Source of the DNA: Reticulitermes lucifugus
Taxonomy: Eukaryota; Arthropoda; Insecta; Blattodea; Rhinotermitidae
Reading direction: 5' to 3'
Length of the DNA stretch: 64,000 nt
Assembly: GCA_026260175.1 (NCBI GenBank)
Contig: JAKCWW010000746.1
Span: forward strand, 1 to 64,000
In this document: piece by piece, positions 46,561 through 58,410 of the stretch
Layout: the number at the start of each line of letters is the position of its first letter
Position numbering within the stretch: position 1 is the first letter of the stretch
Notes under the pieces: generated by a model
Seen by the model: the letters and a program-made list of their open reading frames with translations, nothing else
Database searches by the model: none
Told to the model about the DNA's origin: nothing
Position numbers and translations under genes: made by a program

Positions 46561-49480
46561 TTCTAATAACAAATGGTGGGATTCAAACTATGAAACGCCT
46601 CCCTGATTTCTGATAGATGGCAGCATCCTGCTGTTATGAGACATCCGAATTTAATGGTGGGAACAAAATAATCAGATGTGATCAGTTTTCAAATACGGCT
46701 ACATTTAATGTTTACGGAAGTAGACAATCAGGTTTGGTCAGGTAGTGAAAGGAAATTCTTTTAATTTGAATTTAAATATGCGTACTGTTGAGAGCGGCAA
46801 TGGAACGTCGAGTTCCAAAGAGCAGAGAAAATTCTTGAGTAGTTGAGCGACTGTTAGATTTTCAAGGTCCACTGTGCTCCGTGAAGTGAATGAGTCAGTT
46901 GCTTTGTTAGTTAATATATTTACGTAAGGCTGACATTTCGAACAGCGTTTATTTAAGATGAATAACTTGTTTATTACTGACTCGATGCTTCACTTCTTGA
47001 CAAGACTGAATGGTTCTTTGTTTATTAAACGACTTTTTTTATCTGACTTCGTAATGTAGTGTTGATTATTTGATTATCTGTGAACAATGAGCTGGATTGG
47101 ATACGGATGGCACATGTCTTGACGTAATGTAAACGAAAAGGTTTTAAACAGAATAACACGGTTGTGAAAGAGTGGTCACAACTTCTCTACCTCCCCCCGT
47201 TCTCTCTTACTAACACCGAGTGCCGGCGCGTACACCGTACAGGAAATTATTCTTGGAGCGCTGGGGCATTATCTGATTCTTACCACTCAGCATGCATGTC
47301 ACTGTCTATTTATAACGGTTGACAAACGAGTTGTTTCGTTAAACACGTCTAATAATGAGCAGACAAGATGGCGCAACCAGAATTCCGGATTGTTAATAAC
47401 GAACACGTTCATTGTAGAAGTAACAACACCAAAGCGCTATACAGAGATTACCTTAGACTGAGTGTTCTGCGAATACAGGAAATTGCATTTCCGTCACATA
47501 AGTGTTTCTTGAAGTGGAGGTAAAACTCCACAGGATGACGGAAACGTACATGCTTGACAGTGCTTGTGTGTGTCTATATCTGTGTGGCATGGGCTCTGTA
47601 GATGCGAGTGTCGGTGTTCTGCACGCTCTGTAATTGTTTGTTCACGCTCCTACAGCTTGACACGCTCATGTTGCTCTTTTTAATTGTGTCGCACAACAGC
47701 TTGGTGTCTGCAGGAAATAAGATAACTGAGTCCTGTTTCATATCCGGCACTGAGTCTTTATACGATTCTTCAACACGATTACCGTAACAACATCTCTTAA
47801 TTACCTTCCAAGCAGACAACAGTCGTCACACAAAAGGCGAAATATTGTATTTCACACAACAAGCAAGTGGAGATTTTCCTTATTTGCTTCTTCTTCCTCC
47901 TCCTTCTCTGCTTCGTTTCCTTGTTTATTTTCTTCCTTTTTCTTCTTCTTCTGCAGTTATACGATCGGTCCTCTTGCCTGATCGGATTCAGAATTAATAA
48001 CAGGAAAATGATGCGTCCTATAGAAACAGAAAAACGTAGACACAAATCCCTTGCTCGGGAAATGATTCGAACCTGTCATACAATATTCCTGCAGTCTAAG
48101 ACCATACGCCTTACACTGCACTCAACTAAGAGTGAGGGAATGGGATTGGCATAAAATTAAAATTATTAACAGTGTGAGCGTATTTAAGATTTTGTCGTCG
48201 GTACTACGAGATGGTTAGCAAAAACATTTGTACCTACAGGAGCTGGAGTGACAAAGTCCTGTGATGAAACTAAATGTTTTGAAGCTTGTTATGTAAAAAT
48301 ATTTAAAGATTTACTTCCTACCGCACAAGTACACAGTTAGAAATGCCATTTACAAGGATAATCTTTTAACGTTGTGCAGGAAAATGATCGTTGTTTATGA
48401 TAATCTTCATATGAAATACTGTGTGGGCAAATTACACAGTTCGTGCAGGCACTCCATATAGTTGCCGTTGTACGTTACGGGGTTAAATTACAATGGATGT
48501 TATACATAACTAATAATAACTCACATTTTTTTCGGACAATGTGTACGAGTATATATGGGTTTCGTAGGAGATGAAAAAACAACTGCTCTATACGTAATAC
48601 ACATGTTACTCTGTGTAATGGAGAGGCAGGTGTTTTGTGCGAAATAGTAAAAAGATTTTAATATTTTAAAATATTAAGTATTACATTTTAAAATTTAAAA
48701 TAAATATAAAATAAGTAGATTTTAAGGTATGGTTTTTATGTAAAATTCAGGCTTAACAATCTTATTCAGGAAATTATTTGTATAGGCCTATCAATATTTC
48801 ATACATTACTCGTATTTTAGGACTCTTGAAATCAGGAAGGTCAGTATTTGTTAGACACGTATTTGGCGTGGGGATAGCAGGAAATAGTTTTGATGTGTAA
48901 GTATCTGCGCAATGGCCTGAAGGGAGTGGCTCGTGACGACGGAAGGTGTATGGAACGGGCTCAGCAGAGTCGATTAATGGTCCTTGTTGTTAGATGCATT
49001 AGACATCTTAATTCTACTATTATTTTATTAAGGCTTCCTTCACCAGGAATATATATATATATATGTATATATATATACCTTTAGCTGTCGTTAGGCTAGT
49101 TTGTGTCGTTGATTTATTCTTGGTTTATTGAAGTGTAATTTTAAATGATAACGTCAGGTGGTGGAGAATATTAAGACCATTAATGAAGGCTAATCTGAAA
49201 CAACTATTTACAAACTCTTTCGTAAATTCTTATAAGATCCTGTCCAGGTATCTGTTGTTCGTATCGATACAGCTACGAATTAGCTAGGGCATCCCTTACA
49301 CTGGTCAGGAGTGCGAACTAGTCGACGCCGACATTCGGTGGTATGATTTGCTTTCGTCTCCGAGTTTTTGTAACGGCATCATTAAAGATATATATATATA
49401 TATATATGAGCACAAATAATTAGTGAATACTTCCAAGGAAGCGGTGGTGCTGTGTTTGGAAAGGTGCTATGTAGACATTT
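46561..49480. other. No gene seen; AT-rich and TA runs, one tRNA-like remnant
   Basis: At 48045-48125 the minus strand has GTATGGTCTTAGACTGCAGG and ACAGGTTCGAATCATTTCCC, a recognisable B box and a leucine-tRNA-like A-box region, so probably a SINE head. 47867-48045 is C/T-rich and gives artefactual basic or aromatic frames. 48651-48715 is almost pure A and T. (TA)n runs lie at 49050-49077 and 49389-49407. GGAAGCGGTGGTGCTG near 49438 may be a SINE 3 scrap. Confidence 0.45.
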
Positions 49481-49768
49481 GGAGCCGGGGTAGCGCAGTC
49501 AGTATAGTTATTGGCAATTGGCTGGACTTTGGACGAATCGTAATTTCATTTCCTGCAGGGTTAAGAAAATTTTCTCGTCTCCTAAGTGTCAGCTGCGAGG
49601 CCCACCAATCCTCCTAGTGAATGGGTAGCAGTGCCTTTTGTTACCGGGGTAAATCGGTTGGAGCGTGAAGCTGGCCACTCACCTGTAGTGTCGATGTTAA
49701 AATGAGTAGGGCTGTACTTCAAATCATCTATAAGCCTTTATGGTGTGTATAGAGAAAACTTTACCTTT
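49481..49768 (+). mobile_element. tRNA-derived SINE, family 2, full length, with target-site duplication
   Basis: Flanked by GCTATGTAGACATTT at 49466-49480 and GCTATGTAAATATTT at 49769-49783 (15 bp, two differences). The head starts GGAGCCGGGGTAGCGCAGTC, with TAGCGCAGTC fitting box A. The B box region (GGACGAATCGTAATTTC) is decayed. The body has GAAGCTGGCCACTCACCTG and GATGTTAAAATGAGTAGGGC, ending in ACTTTACCTTT. Its divergence from the copy at 34.3 kb suggests an older insertion. Confidence 0.88.
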
Positions 49769-49783
49769 GCTATGTAAATATTT

Positions 49784-50164
49784 AACTGGAAGGAAACCCG
49801 AAAACCGCAAGAAGCCGCAGATTACCTGCGACTTAACACCGCGACTCACTAGTACAACGTAAACAGCTACGTGATGCCTCTTTCGGTAGGTTTCGGTGAC
49901 TGTGAATGTGATGCCCCTTACCGTTTGTATTACAGACCTTGTTAAAATCACAACGCATGCTTGGAGCTGATTTTTAAATTCGCAAGACGCACTGTATTCT
50001 GAGAATAACTTCTGACTTCTCTTGTCCATCTGATGCTTTCATCCATACTGAAGGTCAATCAGCTTATAGTCGACTCAGTTATTGTACTTACGTGCGATTG
50101 TCAACGCTTCCAGGAACAAATCAGATTCAGACCTTTAATCTAGCATAACCTAATCCTCGAATAA
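49784..50164. other. No gene seen
   Basis: A 101-codon minus frame covers 49724-50029 but begins inside the SINE and has no known domain. I regard it as chance. Confidence 0.45.
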
Positions 50165-50345
50165 TCACGTCTTCTGGGACGTAACTCTGTGTCAACGGTA
50201 AATGGTTATTAACGTTTCGAACGAGCATACTCAGGACCAAGTATTCCATATATTTGACTTCTTGAACCCTGAAGATGAAGGTAATACGCTCTTTCGAAAC
50301 ATCGATAACTATTCAGCAGCCGACACGGCGTGACGTCCAACAAGG
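50165..50345. repeat. Family C-like foldback pair
   Basis: Outward on the right: CTGAAGA (50269-50275), GAAACATCGATAACTATT, CGACACGGCGTGACGTCC. Outward on the left (minus): CTGAGTA (50228-50234), GAAACGTTAATAACCATTT, TGACACAGAGTTACGTCCC. The arms are clearly related to each other and, through GAAACGTC...GTGACATCCCA, to family C at 36.6 kb. The cores are degraded: the left has lost GA, and the right has ATC in place of GTC. Confidence 0.65.
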
Positions 50346-51366
50346 CTTAAAACTCTATCACCACAGCTGTGAAAACCTCAATGCTTGCAGCCTAACTCTT
50401 TTTAGGGGCATTTTATCCACACCAGAATTAATGATTTTACAGCCTTGAGTCGGTTTCCCAATTTAGAAGCTTTCTTCCCTTTCCACGTTTAATCGGTTAC
50501 GCCACGACGAGGCAGCTTTTTGGGTGAGCGGACTTTGTTCCACACCTCAAATACTGATCGGTTTCTTACGTTAAATGCATTCATTATCTACATATAATTG
50601 TTATACAACCACCAGAATCTCTGATTTCCTGTCATTGCTTTGAATGTTCACAACGTCGTGAAAATATTTTGGAGCCTTACAATTTATATATCATTATGTA
50701 GTTCACGAAGTAATGTGGTTAAGAGTTCCAACAAATGTGGTTATGTTAAGTGTGGGTTTCATCTATAGCAGGGACTGTACTAAGAATCTTTGTTAAAATT
50801 GCTTAGCAGAATTTGCTTTCCTTCTGAAGTACCTAATTTTATCGAAAATGCCACAAATGTGCATGTATTAAACATATGGACGGGACTGTATTTTGCGCAG
50901 CAATTCATGCAGGTTCGTAGGGAATAGTATTCCGTAATGATCCCATGCTAGCGTCGGCATTTTGGGCTGTGTGCGCCTCATTTCCGGTGGGGTTTTCGCC
51001 GTACCGTTTCTCACACAGAATCGACTGAAAGCTTATTCACACATATGGACAAAACTTCAGAAAACTTCACTTTTATAAGTTGTTAGTAAGAGAATTGCCA
51101 TGTTTCTCGTGAATATTAATTGCACGGTAACAAAGAGAGGGATTGTCATCGTAACCTGACGAAGAAATGATGTTTAAGGTGTTATAGCGAAAAGTCGGCT
51201 TCTTGGGTTGCAGTTTCTTCGAAATCAATATAATATGGACTGGTGAGAAAATTAGAACAGGCTGTTTCTTAGAGAAGAAACAAGAGAGAACACTACGTGT
51301 TATTTCAGAAGAATGTTAAAATTATGGTGTACCTACCGCGTGGTGTCTCTTCTAGAAACACTCCAC
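50346..51366. other. No gene seen
   Basis: Short frames only. Nothing recognised before the assembly gap. Confidence 0.55.
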
Positions 51367-51569
51367 NNNNNNNNNNNNNNNNNNNNNNNNNNNNNNNNNN
51401 NNNNNNNNNNNNNNNNNNNNNNNNNNNNNNNNNNNNNNNNNNNNNNNNNNNNNNNNNNNNNNNNNNNNNNNNNNNNNNNNNNNNNNNNNNNNNNNNNNNN
51501 NNNNNNNNNNNNNNNNNNNNNNNNNNNNNNNNNNNNNNNNNNNNNNNNNNNNNNNNNNNNNNNNNNNNN
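51367..51569. other. Assembly gap (203 Ns)
   Basis: Undetermined bases. Open frames that run through this stretch are meaningless. Confidence 1.
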
Positions 51570-51825
51570 TGAACCATCTCGAGCATCATTTGCTCTGTGC
51601 TTCAAGTCGCTACTGATGTCGCTGCTTCTGGCATCAGAGGAAATTTTACTGGATTTTCCATCTCCTAGGCATCTGTCTTCGTCTGGTTCCTACCCTCTTT
51701 ATCTGTCCGGCTTGGGAGACCATACTGGTAGCAATGCTACCGCCGGCGTAGCTCTCAGGGTCACTGGAACCCACTAGCCCCTCTACCACGGCAAGGTGGA
51801 AATACCAATAAAGGGGTATGGTGTA
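51570..51825. repeat. Widely conserved interspersed repeat segment, LINE-associated by memory
   Basis: The words CTTATCTGTCCGGCTTGGG-like (here CTTTATCTGTCCGGCTTGGG), CTACCGCCGGCGTAGCTCTC, AGGGTCACTGGAACCCAC and CCACGGCAAGGTGG occur in a GC-richer block unlike its AT-rich surroundings. I remember this series as a repeat common to many invertebrates, with CCACCTTGCCGTGG near one end of a LINE on the complementary strand. Family and orientation are uncertain. The left end is lost in the N gap. Confidence 0.5.
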
Positions 51826-53764
51826 CCATGTTTAAATAAATCTGCACCAAAATCTTTGTTGCGTGAGTAAGGTTTCGTAACTGGTATTGTGAAGCAGTGT
51901 GTGATGGTAAAGTCGATCCATTGCTAATTTACGTGTGCTTGACTGACGATATTACTTAAAGGGCCAATTAAATTCTCAAAATAAGAGATGCTGGTATGCA
52001 GATCATCCCACACTAATAAACGAAGGGACGTTATTTGCCATTAAATTTGGAGTTAGGCGTGTTCTCAGTGCAGCAAGAATAATCGAGCCAACTTTTTTTC
52101 TGATAAGGTAAATGTGGACAGATAGAGTGAGCAGAATTATGAGCTACTGTTGTGTAGGTTTGGTGATGAGCATAATTGGGTTCTTTCAGCAACACAGTGT
52201 CACCGCCTCTACAACCAATAATTTGTGACCGTCTTACGTTAGCATTTTCGGAGACCGAAAAATGAGTCGTCCTTTGCTCCCTGCTCTATTACCTGGTCCA
52301 AAGCCACGTCACTGTTATGGTGGGAATGTTTCAAGAAAGATTTCATTAAAACCCACACACAGAAGACGACCTTAGAGGAAGTTTCAGACGCGCAGTATGG
52401 GCAACTTCCAGGCAATAAATTCGAAGAGTTTTTAATAATATGTTTATCAGGAGTCAGGCATGTCTGGGCCATGTAGGAGATAATTTTCTGCATTTGCTTT
52501 AACAAGCAGTAAGTTATATAGTACGCACTGATAATGTACATTCTGTGATCAGGTCACGCGTTAAATTTTTACTCTATAGGCACAAAGTGTTTCTTGTGTG
52601 AAATTGTAGACATTTTTGTGATAGAGTAAGTATTGTCTAATTACGATGGATATCTTTTATTAAAAACGACAGGAAGAGTAAAAGTGGGTGTCGCTTGTTT
52701 ATTACAAGTTGACGAACGATATGTGCATACAGATACTTCCTTAAAATAAACCAATAATATAAAGAATTTGCCAGTGAAATTTGTATATGTTTTTAAAAAT
52801 GTGTGTTTAAAAAGATATGTGAAATGCTGTTTGGTTTACAATGTCTATTTTAATCTTTATTTCGCATATAAAATTTAATTCCTTACAACTTCCTCAAAGC
52901 ACAACAAAATGAAAGTTCTGCTCCATCATCCTGTCCTAAAATTAACTACCGTGCTTACTTATGAAATCTTATTTGCTGGCAGAAGCTTCTGCCATTCAGG
53001 CAGCCTGTGGCTATGGAAGAAAATTACAGTTTATCCATAAAAAATTTCCAGGATAGGTCTACAAGCTTTTTCATGTTCACTGACACAGCCAATCGACGTT
53101 TCCATCCCCCCCCTCATTATTTCGCTTGCAGGTGCGTTATCTCGCATCAAAGTAAGAAATATTACTAACGTTATAACCCGGGAAAGTAAAATATTTTGAA
53201 GCTTTCCTTTCCATAAAATAGTTGTGATGCTTAGCTTTCTTCAAGTGTTTCTATCGAGAGGAATATGCTAAGAGGTAAAACAGATTAGGCCTATAAACAC
53301 ATCTGTTTGTGTTTTCCCTTAGCACAGATTTCATTTAGGCTATATTACTGTCATAAGATGGCCTCAAAACTAGACATCACCATATGTTTGTGATTTTAAC
53401 GTAAATAAAATACTCGCTTTGGAAGAGGCTATCTGCGTGTCGTAAGAAAAACTACAAAACGCATAACAAAGTCCAAGGAAGAAGTTTTTAATCTGACTTT
53501 TCTCAGAATGCGTCAGTCTCTACACTGAGAATGGCGTGAATTATAAATAAATGAATAAATAAGTAAATACAATGTTAGCTAGCCGTTTGTGTGTGTAATT
53601 TCCATTAACAGACCTGCAGCTCCAGACTGTTCTTAATTTAAATCGTAATCTACCATACGGCAAAAGTATGCATATCATCCAAATTGTCCCTCCGGCATAG
53701 AGTGATTAACTAAGCCCATGAAGCAGGGTCCTCACTGAAAAGATTGCAGCTGCTGGTATTGTAA
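51826..53764. other. No supported gene; one odd open stretch at 52243-52472
   Basis: Opposed frames cover 52239-52541. The plus-strand stop-to-stop stretch at 52243-52472 has no start codon but contains TWSKATSLLWWECFKKDF and TLEEVSDAQYGQLPGNKFEE, with a somewhat protein-like composition. I recognise no family. It could be a repeat relic or chance. Confidence 0.4.
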
Positions 53765-53905
53765 AGGAATGCTTTGCCTTTCAGTGTAACCGTAAGATTC
53801 ATGATCGTGTCTACGAGATCCTGCCATCTGTCCCTGTCTGACTCAGCTCTATTCTGTCCACATCTTGTTTGTTTAAGATCCACTTATCCTCCAATCTACG
53901 TCCAT
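53765..53905 (-). mobile_element. LINE C-terminal scrap
   Basis: The minus strand reads DRWQDLVDTIMNLTV, the counterpart of DRDRWRALVNTVMNLRV at the end of the LINE group seen at 15.2 and 46.3 kb, preceded in another frame by WILNKQDVDRIELSQ. Only about 45 codons remain. Confidence 0.7.
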
Positions 53906-54017
53906 CTCTTTAAAGATACCATACCTCTAATCGTTCATGTTTATGGATCGAAATTTTGTGATTATTTTTTGATTAATTCTGTTTTAGTTTGAGTGTGTTT
54001 GTACAGTATTTACAAAA

Positions 54018-54460
54018 GGTGTATCCAAAATGCATGGGCAGACTTCAGGAATGAGGTTTTCACAACAGAAGAAAAATTCATAGAAACGTATGTCCGGAAA
54101 TGAGTGGTTTTTTAGTTTAATTGAAAGATTACGTTCAACAACAAATACCGTAACTGTATGATATTTTACTTACAAGTCACATAATATATTTACAATACAG
54201 TTCCCAATTTAATTATTGTTGAGCGTTTTATTGTTTTTAAAGTCCCAATTCATAAAACTGCTCAAAATGTTCTCCACCTAAACGATTGCACGCATGGACA
54301 CGTCTGATCATGGAGTGTCGGGCTCTTTCAAAGGTCCCGGGGCCGTTGTGAATGGTTTGACAGGCACAAAAATGCGTTGGTGAAATATTTCTTCACTTTC
54401 AATTGGAGCCGAATATACTAGGTGCCCCCACAGTTAAGAATCTGAAGGACTGAGTTCAAC
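54018..54460 (-). mobile_element. Tc1/mariner-superfamily DNA transposon, 3' end
   Basis: The minus strand gives ELSPSDS then LWGHLVYSAPIESEEIFHQR, matching the transposase stretch with the last catalytic aspartate (SP-D-F--WG-L). After a frame change come ACQTIHNGPGTFERARHSM and IRRVHACNRLGGEHFEQFY, with a stop at 54237. The 3' non-coding end to 54018, with GGTGTATCCAAAATGCATGG, is the likely terminal inverted repeat. The N-terminal DNA-binding part and opposite end are not seen by 54500. Two breaks are visible, a stop replacing the residue before LWGHL and the frame change after HQRIF, so it is inactive. Confidence 0.85.
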
Positions 54461-57013
54461 ATGTTGTTGGGTTGTACGTCGAATGCTGAGCGTTTACAAA
54501 CATATATTGATATAGACGTTTTCCTTGTTTTGGTGTGGGAAACGGACTGCTGAAGTTTTTCAGATCATTTTAGATACGGCCTGTGTGTTAGTACTAGCGG
54601 GACGAGAGAAACCGAAAAATCCTGTTCAACCGACATGTGAGATCTACAAATTGCACATGAATAGGATATAAAACTCACATCGAAAATCGGTAACCACTGT
54701 AGTACCTTAAAATTAGTCATGACCAATTCTGTTTCAAATTTTTACCAAATTCGCGAAGCGAAAAGTGGAGACATACGTAAACTTGTGGCTTTGTGAGGTG
54801 CCTGGGCTTTTTCTTTGCTCGTATTTCGAAGTGGAAGCAGCCTTTCGGAAAATTGAGAAATTGCGAGTACCTACTGCTGTTGGACACTCCTGAGTAAATG
54901 CCTCCACACCTATTGCTTTGTAGACAGAAAGAGATCTATTTTGCAAAATTGCATGTTCTTTTCTGAATATTGGACTATGTATAAGTTCAAGAAACCAAGT
55001 ATTCATGAGATTAATACCAAAAGTGTTAGAATAATTTAAAATTTAAAATTTAGTTGATAAAATAACACATTTTCTGACTAATACATTCTACCTCATAATT
55101 AACGTAATGCTGGTAATTACACATTTCTTTTTAATATTTTACCAGAAGAATAAATTATAAAACTGAAAGTTTGTAATTAGTTTCTTTGGCAGTTCAATAA
55201 ATCATTAACATTAACCCGCTGACGGTTACTGAGTTTGTTAATAACAAACGACAAGCGTGTATGTACTGCCCGACACGATAATCACATAACTCTAGTTGCC
55301 TTGCCACAGAGTGTGACGATCTGCGCAAACAATGACGAATTGGCCCGGATTTTTAGGCTGTTATGTAACTTGAAATGTTAAAAACACGCCAAATATTTAT
55401 ATAATTAATTTTTAACCTGTATTGTTTACTTAAATCCATGTGTCAAATACTTAACCCTAAGTTAAATAAATTCTTTTTGAACAGCTAACAATAATACAGC
55501 TAACCAAGGAAAGCATTTTCGTATTTCATAAAATTCGACAAATTAGTCTTGTAATTGCACATACGTCCACAGCTGTCAGTATGTCAAGCCATAAATTTGT
55601 GTCAGAATTCTTAGATGAGATAACAGTCCTTATATCCAGAATAAAAAATCACACGATTGTGCCTTCTTTCCTTAATTTGAGTCTTCTGCCAATGTTGACA
55701 TAAGAAGTCGCGAATATTTAGTGACCTATTACGTTTGTTAATAATGCGGATCTCCCAGTGTTGGTAATGTCAGCTGGGTTGTTCATTCGGCCATGTTCAA
55801 CGGGCTTGACGGCCAAAGGATTGAGCTTTTCGGCGACGACGCGGATTTGTCTTTTCTTCACCGTGTCCAAGTCGTCTCCAAGACCATTACAGCCTCTTGT
55901 CCAATAGGTAACGAGGACTGTTTCCTGAGCATATTGCGGTTCGGTCCTGCAGCTAATCACTTCCAGCTTATTCGTGTCTACAACTTATAGCAAGCCTGAC
56001 GAACTTGTAGCTCGTGGGCAACGTGGAGACATTTAAAATAACAAAAGTATTTTAACCCTTTCCCTGGTAAAGCCGTGATATAACTTCGAAGAAATTTTAA
56101 GCCTTTACGAGCTGTTTATTTATGGAGACATGCATCACATTACTAATTCGTTTTGCAAAATTTTTCTAAAATTAGCGACACCGTAGCCAAGAGTTTGAGC
56201 TGCATTTTTATTAACCCTATGCTTTCATTATCAGTATGTTTTTATTGCATGAGATGTATAGAAAAATACACAGGTATGAAGATTCGTATAATATACGTAT
56301 AATTGTTCATTCTTCCTTTTGTGTGTTTAATTTTATGGTGCTTCTGAAGATCAAATTTTCGCAAAGTTGCCTGCTGGCCTGGCCTGTAGTCGTAATGATA
56401 TAACTACATAGACTTTTACATCATTCCTGGTTCTGTACTAGTTGCATATTGCGCAGAATACGTTTATCTTTACTGATTTAACAATCGTTCACATCTGTTG
56501 TTAAACCTGCTAGTATATATGATTCGAATAAAAAAAATTATAGGACACACTGTTTCACGGAGACGTTAGGAGTCTTATTTTATAATTCAATCTTCATAAT
56601 TTTCCCTGTATCATTCTTATATTCGTGGTCAGCTTTTATTTCTTCATTATCATCTGCATGCGCCAACCACTGACATCTCATTACATGTGAGGTGCTAAAA
56701 GCCACCAAGAAATAAGGGAATCTTGTATTGCTCTTCATTACAAAAAGGTGACTCCCCAGGACTGTATAGTTTCATTGGAACAAGTAATGCATATTCTCAT
56801 AAAATAGTACGTTATTAGCATCAGAACAACTAATGATTGATTGTGTTGACGGTAGTAAGGTACTACATTGTAACACTGTACTAACACAACGGGATATCTA
56901 ACGTAAAAATTATTCTTACGTTAGTGAAATAAATTTGATATTGATGAATGATACGGAGGAACGTGCGTCGAATTATGCGCAGAAAGTACGTCTATCCTGT
57001 TTATGTCTTCATG
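54461..57013. other. No gene seen; GC-richer block at 55740-55990
   Basis: 55740-55990 stands out as richer in G and C and is open on both strands (about 65 and 80 codons), but neither translation matches a family I know. CTAACACAACGGGATATC at about 56881-56898 resembles the outer end of family B. The rest is AT-rich. Confidence 0.45.
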
Positions 57014-57565
57014 GCCATCCGACAGGAATTTTGTAACAAGAGAAATAAATTGCCGTCCACACAACTAGTGTTACATAGCGGAAGTATCCTTCGAACAGCT
57101 GGATAAGCAACACGTACAAGCACCAGAACCAACTAGACACCAATATCTACAGCCATATCTCCACAAGAAGAAGAAAAAACGAATTCGTACAAACAATCCA
57201 CAACATAAACAAGACTTGTAAAATAAAATTCCGCAAACCCAATGCTTCATAACTATCTCCTAACTCGTAAAGATACGATAGTACAATTCAGGAATATTTT
57301 AACAGTCATTAAACCATTTTAATCCTTTAACCTTTTCTTGTATATAATTGATTTGGCAGAACAACATGTATTTTATCAGATTGTAAAGTCGAGATCTCAT
57401 TTCAAAACTTAATAAAATGGTACCCACTTCCTTTTATGTATTTTATATTACTGGCCTGAAAATGACCCTCTGAGGCTGAAATATGTTGCCAAATTAAAGA
57501 TGTAACACTAGTTGTGTTGACGGCAATTTATTTCTCGTGTTATTTTATCAACACAACGGGATGGC
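57014..57565. repeat. Family B foldback element, 552 bp
   Basis: The left arm (57014-57076) has GCCATCC, AACAAGAGAAATAAATTGCC and ACAACTAGTGTTACAT. The right arm (57500-57565) is its complement with few differences, ending GGATGGC. On the right the series continues inward to a hammerhead-like core at 57452-57491, as in family B at 27.4 kb. The left arm has no core. The 420-bp interior is AT-rich and has no recognisable coding sequence. No clean target-site duplication seen. Confidence 0.8.
57452..57491 (+). ncRNA. Hammerhead-like motif, family B copy
   Basis: TGGC, CTGAAAA, weak helix II, GAAATATGTT, GCCA. Helix I is four perfect pairs and differs in sequence from all other copies. CTGAAAA has lost the G of CTGANGA, so this copy is presumably inactive. 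Confidence 0.35.
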
Positions 57566-58320
57566 AAACGCAAAATTTGCAATTTCATACTTTGCAAAAT
57601 ATTGACATTCTCTAGTATATAATTATCTCACTATTTGTTACTAAGGCAAAGCGTGTATTTGTTCTTGTGTTGTACATTCAGAAGTGTTCGCCATAGGACT
57701 TTCATTTTAACCTATTTTGCCTCCTAAAAATGAAAGATTAGGTCTTAGGATCGCCACGATGCCTGTAGGCAGGAGCGGCACTTGCGCCACTGGCGTTGGA
57801 ATCCTCAAATGATGTATGGTGTAAGGCCGTGGAGAAATACACAGCCTTGTTGGGGGTAATATTTCTGTGGAAAGAAAAGTAACAATTTGGCTGCCGTGCG
57901 AACATTTTCTTTAGCCTTCTGTCTAATGGTGCTCACTAATGAATCATTTGAGCTACCCATGGGAAATTCTTTAAGAGACAGATCGTAAACATAACCACAC
58001 ATTATACCTGAAATGATACCTGAATGTAAACTACAAATCTGGCTATGATTTAAACTTTGACGCCTTTGCCGATAAATTTAATGTGTGCAAATCTGTGCCT
58101 AAGAAGGAAGTTCTTCACACAAGTAAAAGAGAACTACATCAGTGTTAAAATTATTGTAGAACTACAAGTCTGTATAATAGAAAAGTAGTATTGAATTGTG
58201 TTCGGAACTACTTATTTTACTGTCAAAAGAAACTATCTCTTCTCGTATCCCTCTGTAGCTTGGTAGTAGAACAAATTGTGATAACAAGTAAAAAATTGTC
58301 TTAAAATATATGCAAAGAAA
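57566..58320. other. No gene seen
   Basis: Short frames only. No repeat recognised. Confidence 0.55.
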
Positions 58321-58410
58321 TTCAATAAATAAACAGTCAAATACCGTCTGACGCAGCTGTGTTAGACGATATTTGACTGTTTATTTATTGAACATTAAAC
58401 ACAACGGAAT
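58321..58410. repeat. Perfect 23-bp-arm hairpin next to a family B outer end
   Basis: TTCAATAAATAAACAGTCAA is the exact complement of the end at 58392. Arms of 23 bp are followed inward by GTCT/AGAC. Immediately right is ATTAAACACAACGGAATGAC, like AACACAACGGGATG at 57.55 kb and its complement at 27.4 kb. It is probably a collapsed family B palindrome. Confidence 0.75.

Noticed and set aside
47867-48154. 95-codon frame rich in Phe/Leu (possible membrane protein)
   Set aside because: It is produced by a C/T-rich tract and runs into a tRNA-like repeat remnant.
49724-50029. 101-codon minus-strand frame
   Set aside because: It starts within a SINE copy and has no recognisable feature.
51297-51777. 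Open frames up to 154 codons crossing the 203-N gap
   Set aside because: Most of their length is undetermined bases. The readable part is a dispersed repeat.
52239-52541. 100-codon minus-strand frame
   Set aside because: No known domain, opposed by an equally open plus-strand stretch, no other support.
55718-55990. Opposed frames in a GC-richer block, possible exon
   Set aside because: Neither translation resembles a known family, and the openness on both strands is explained by base composition.
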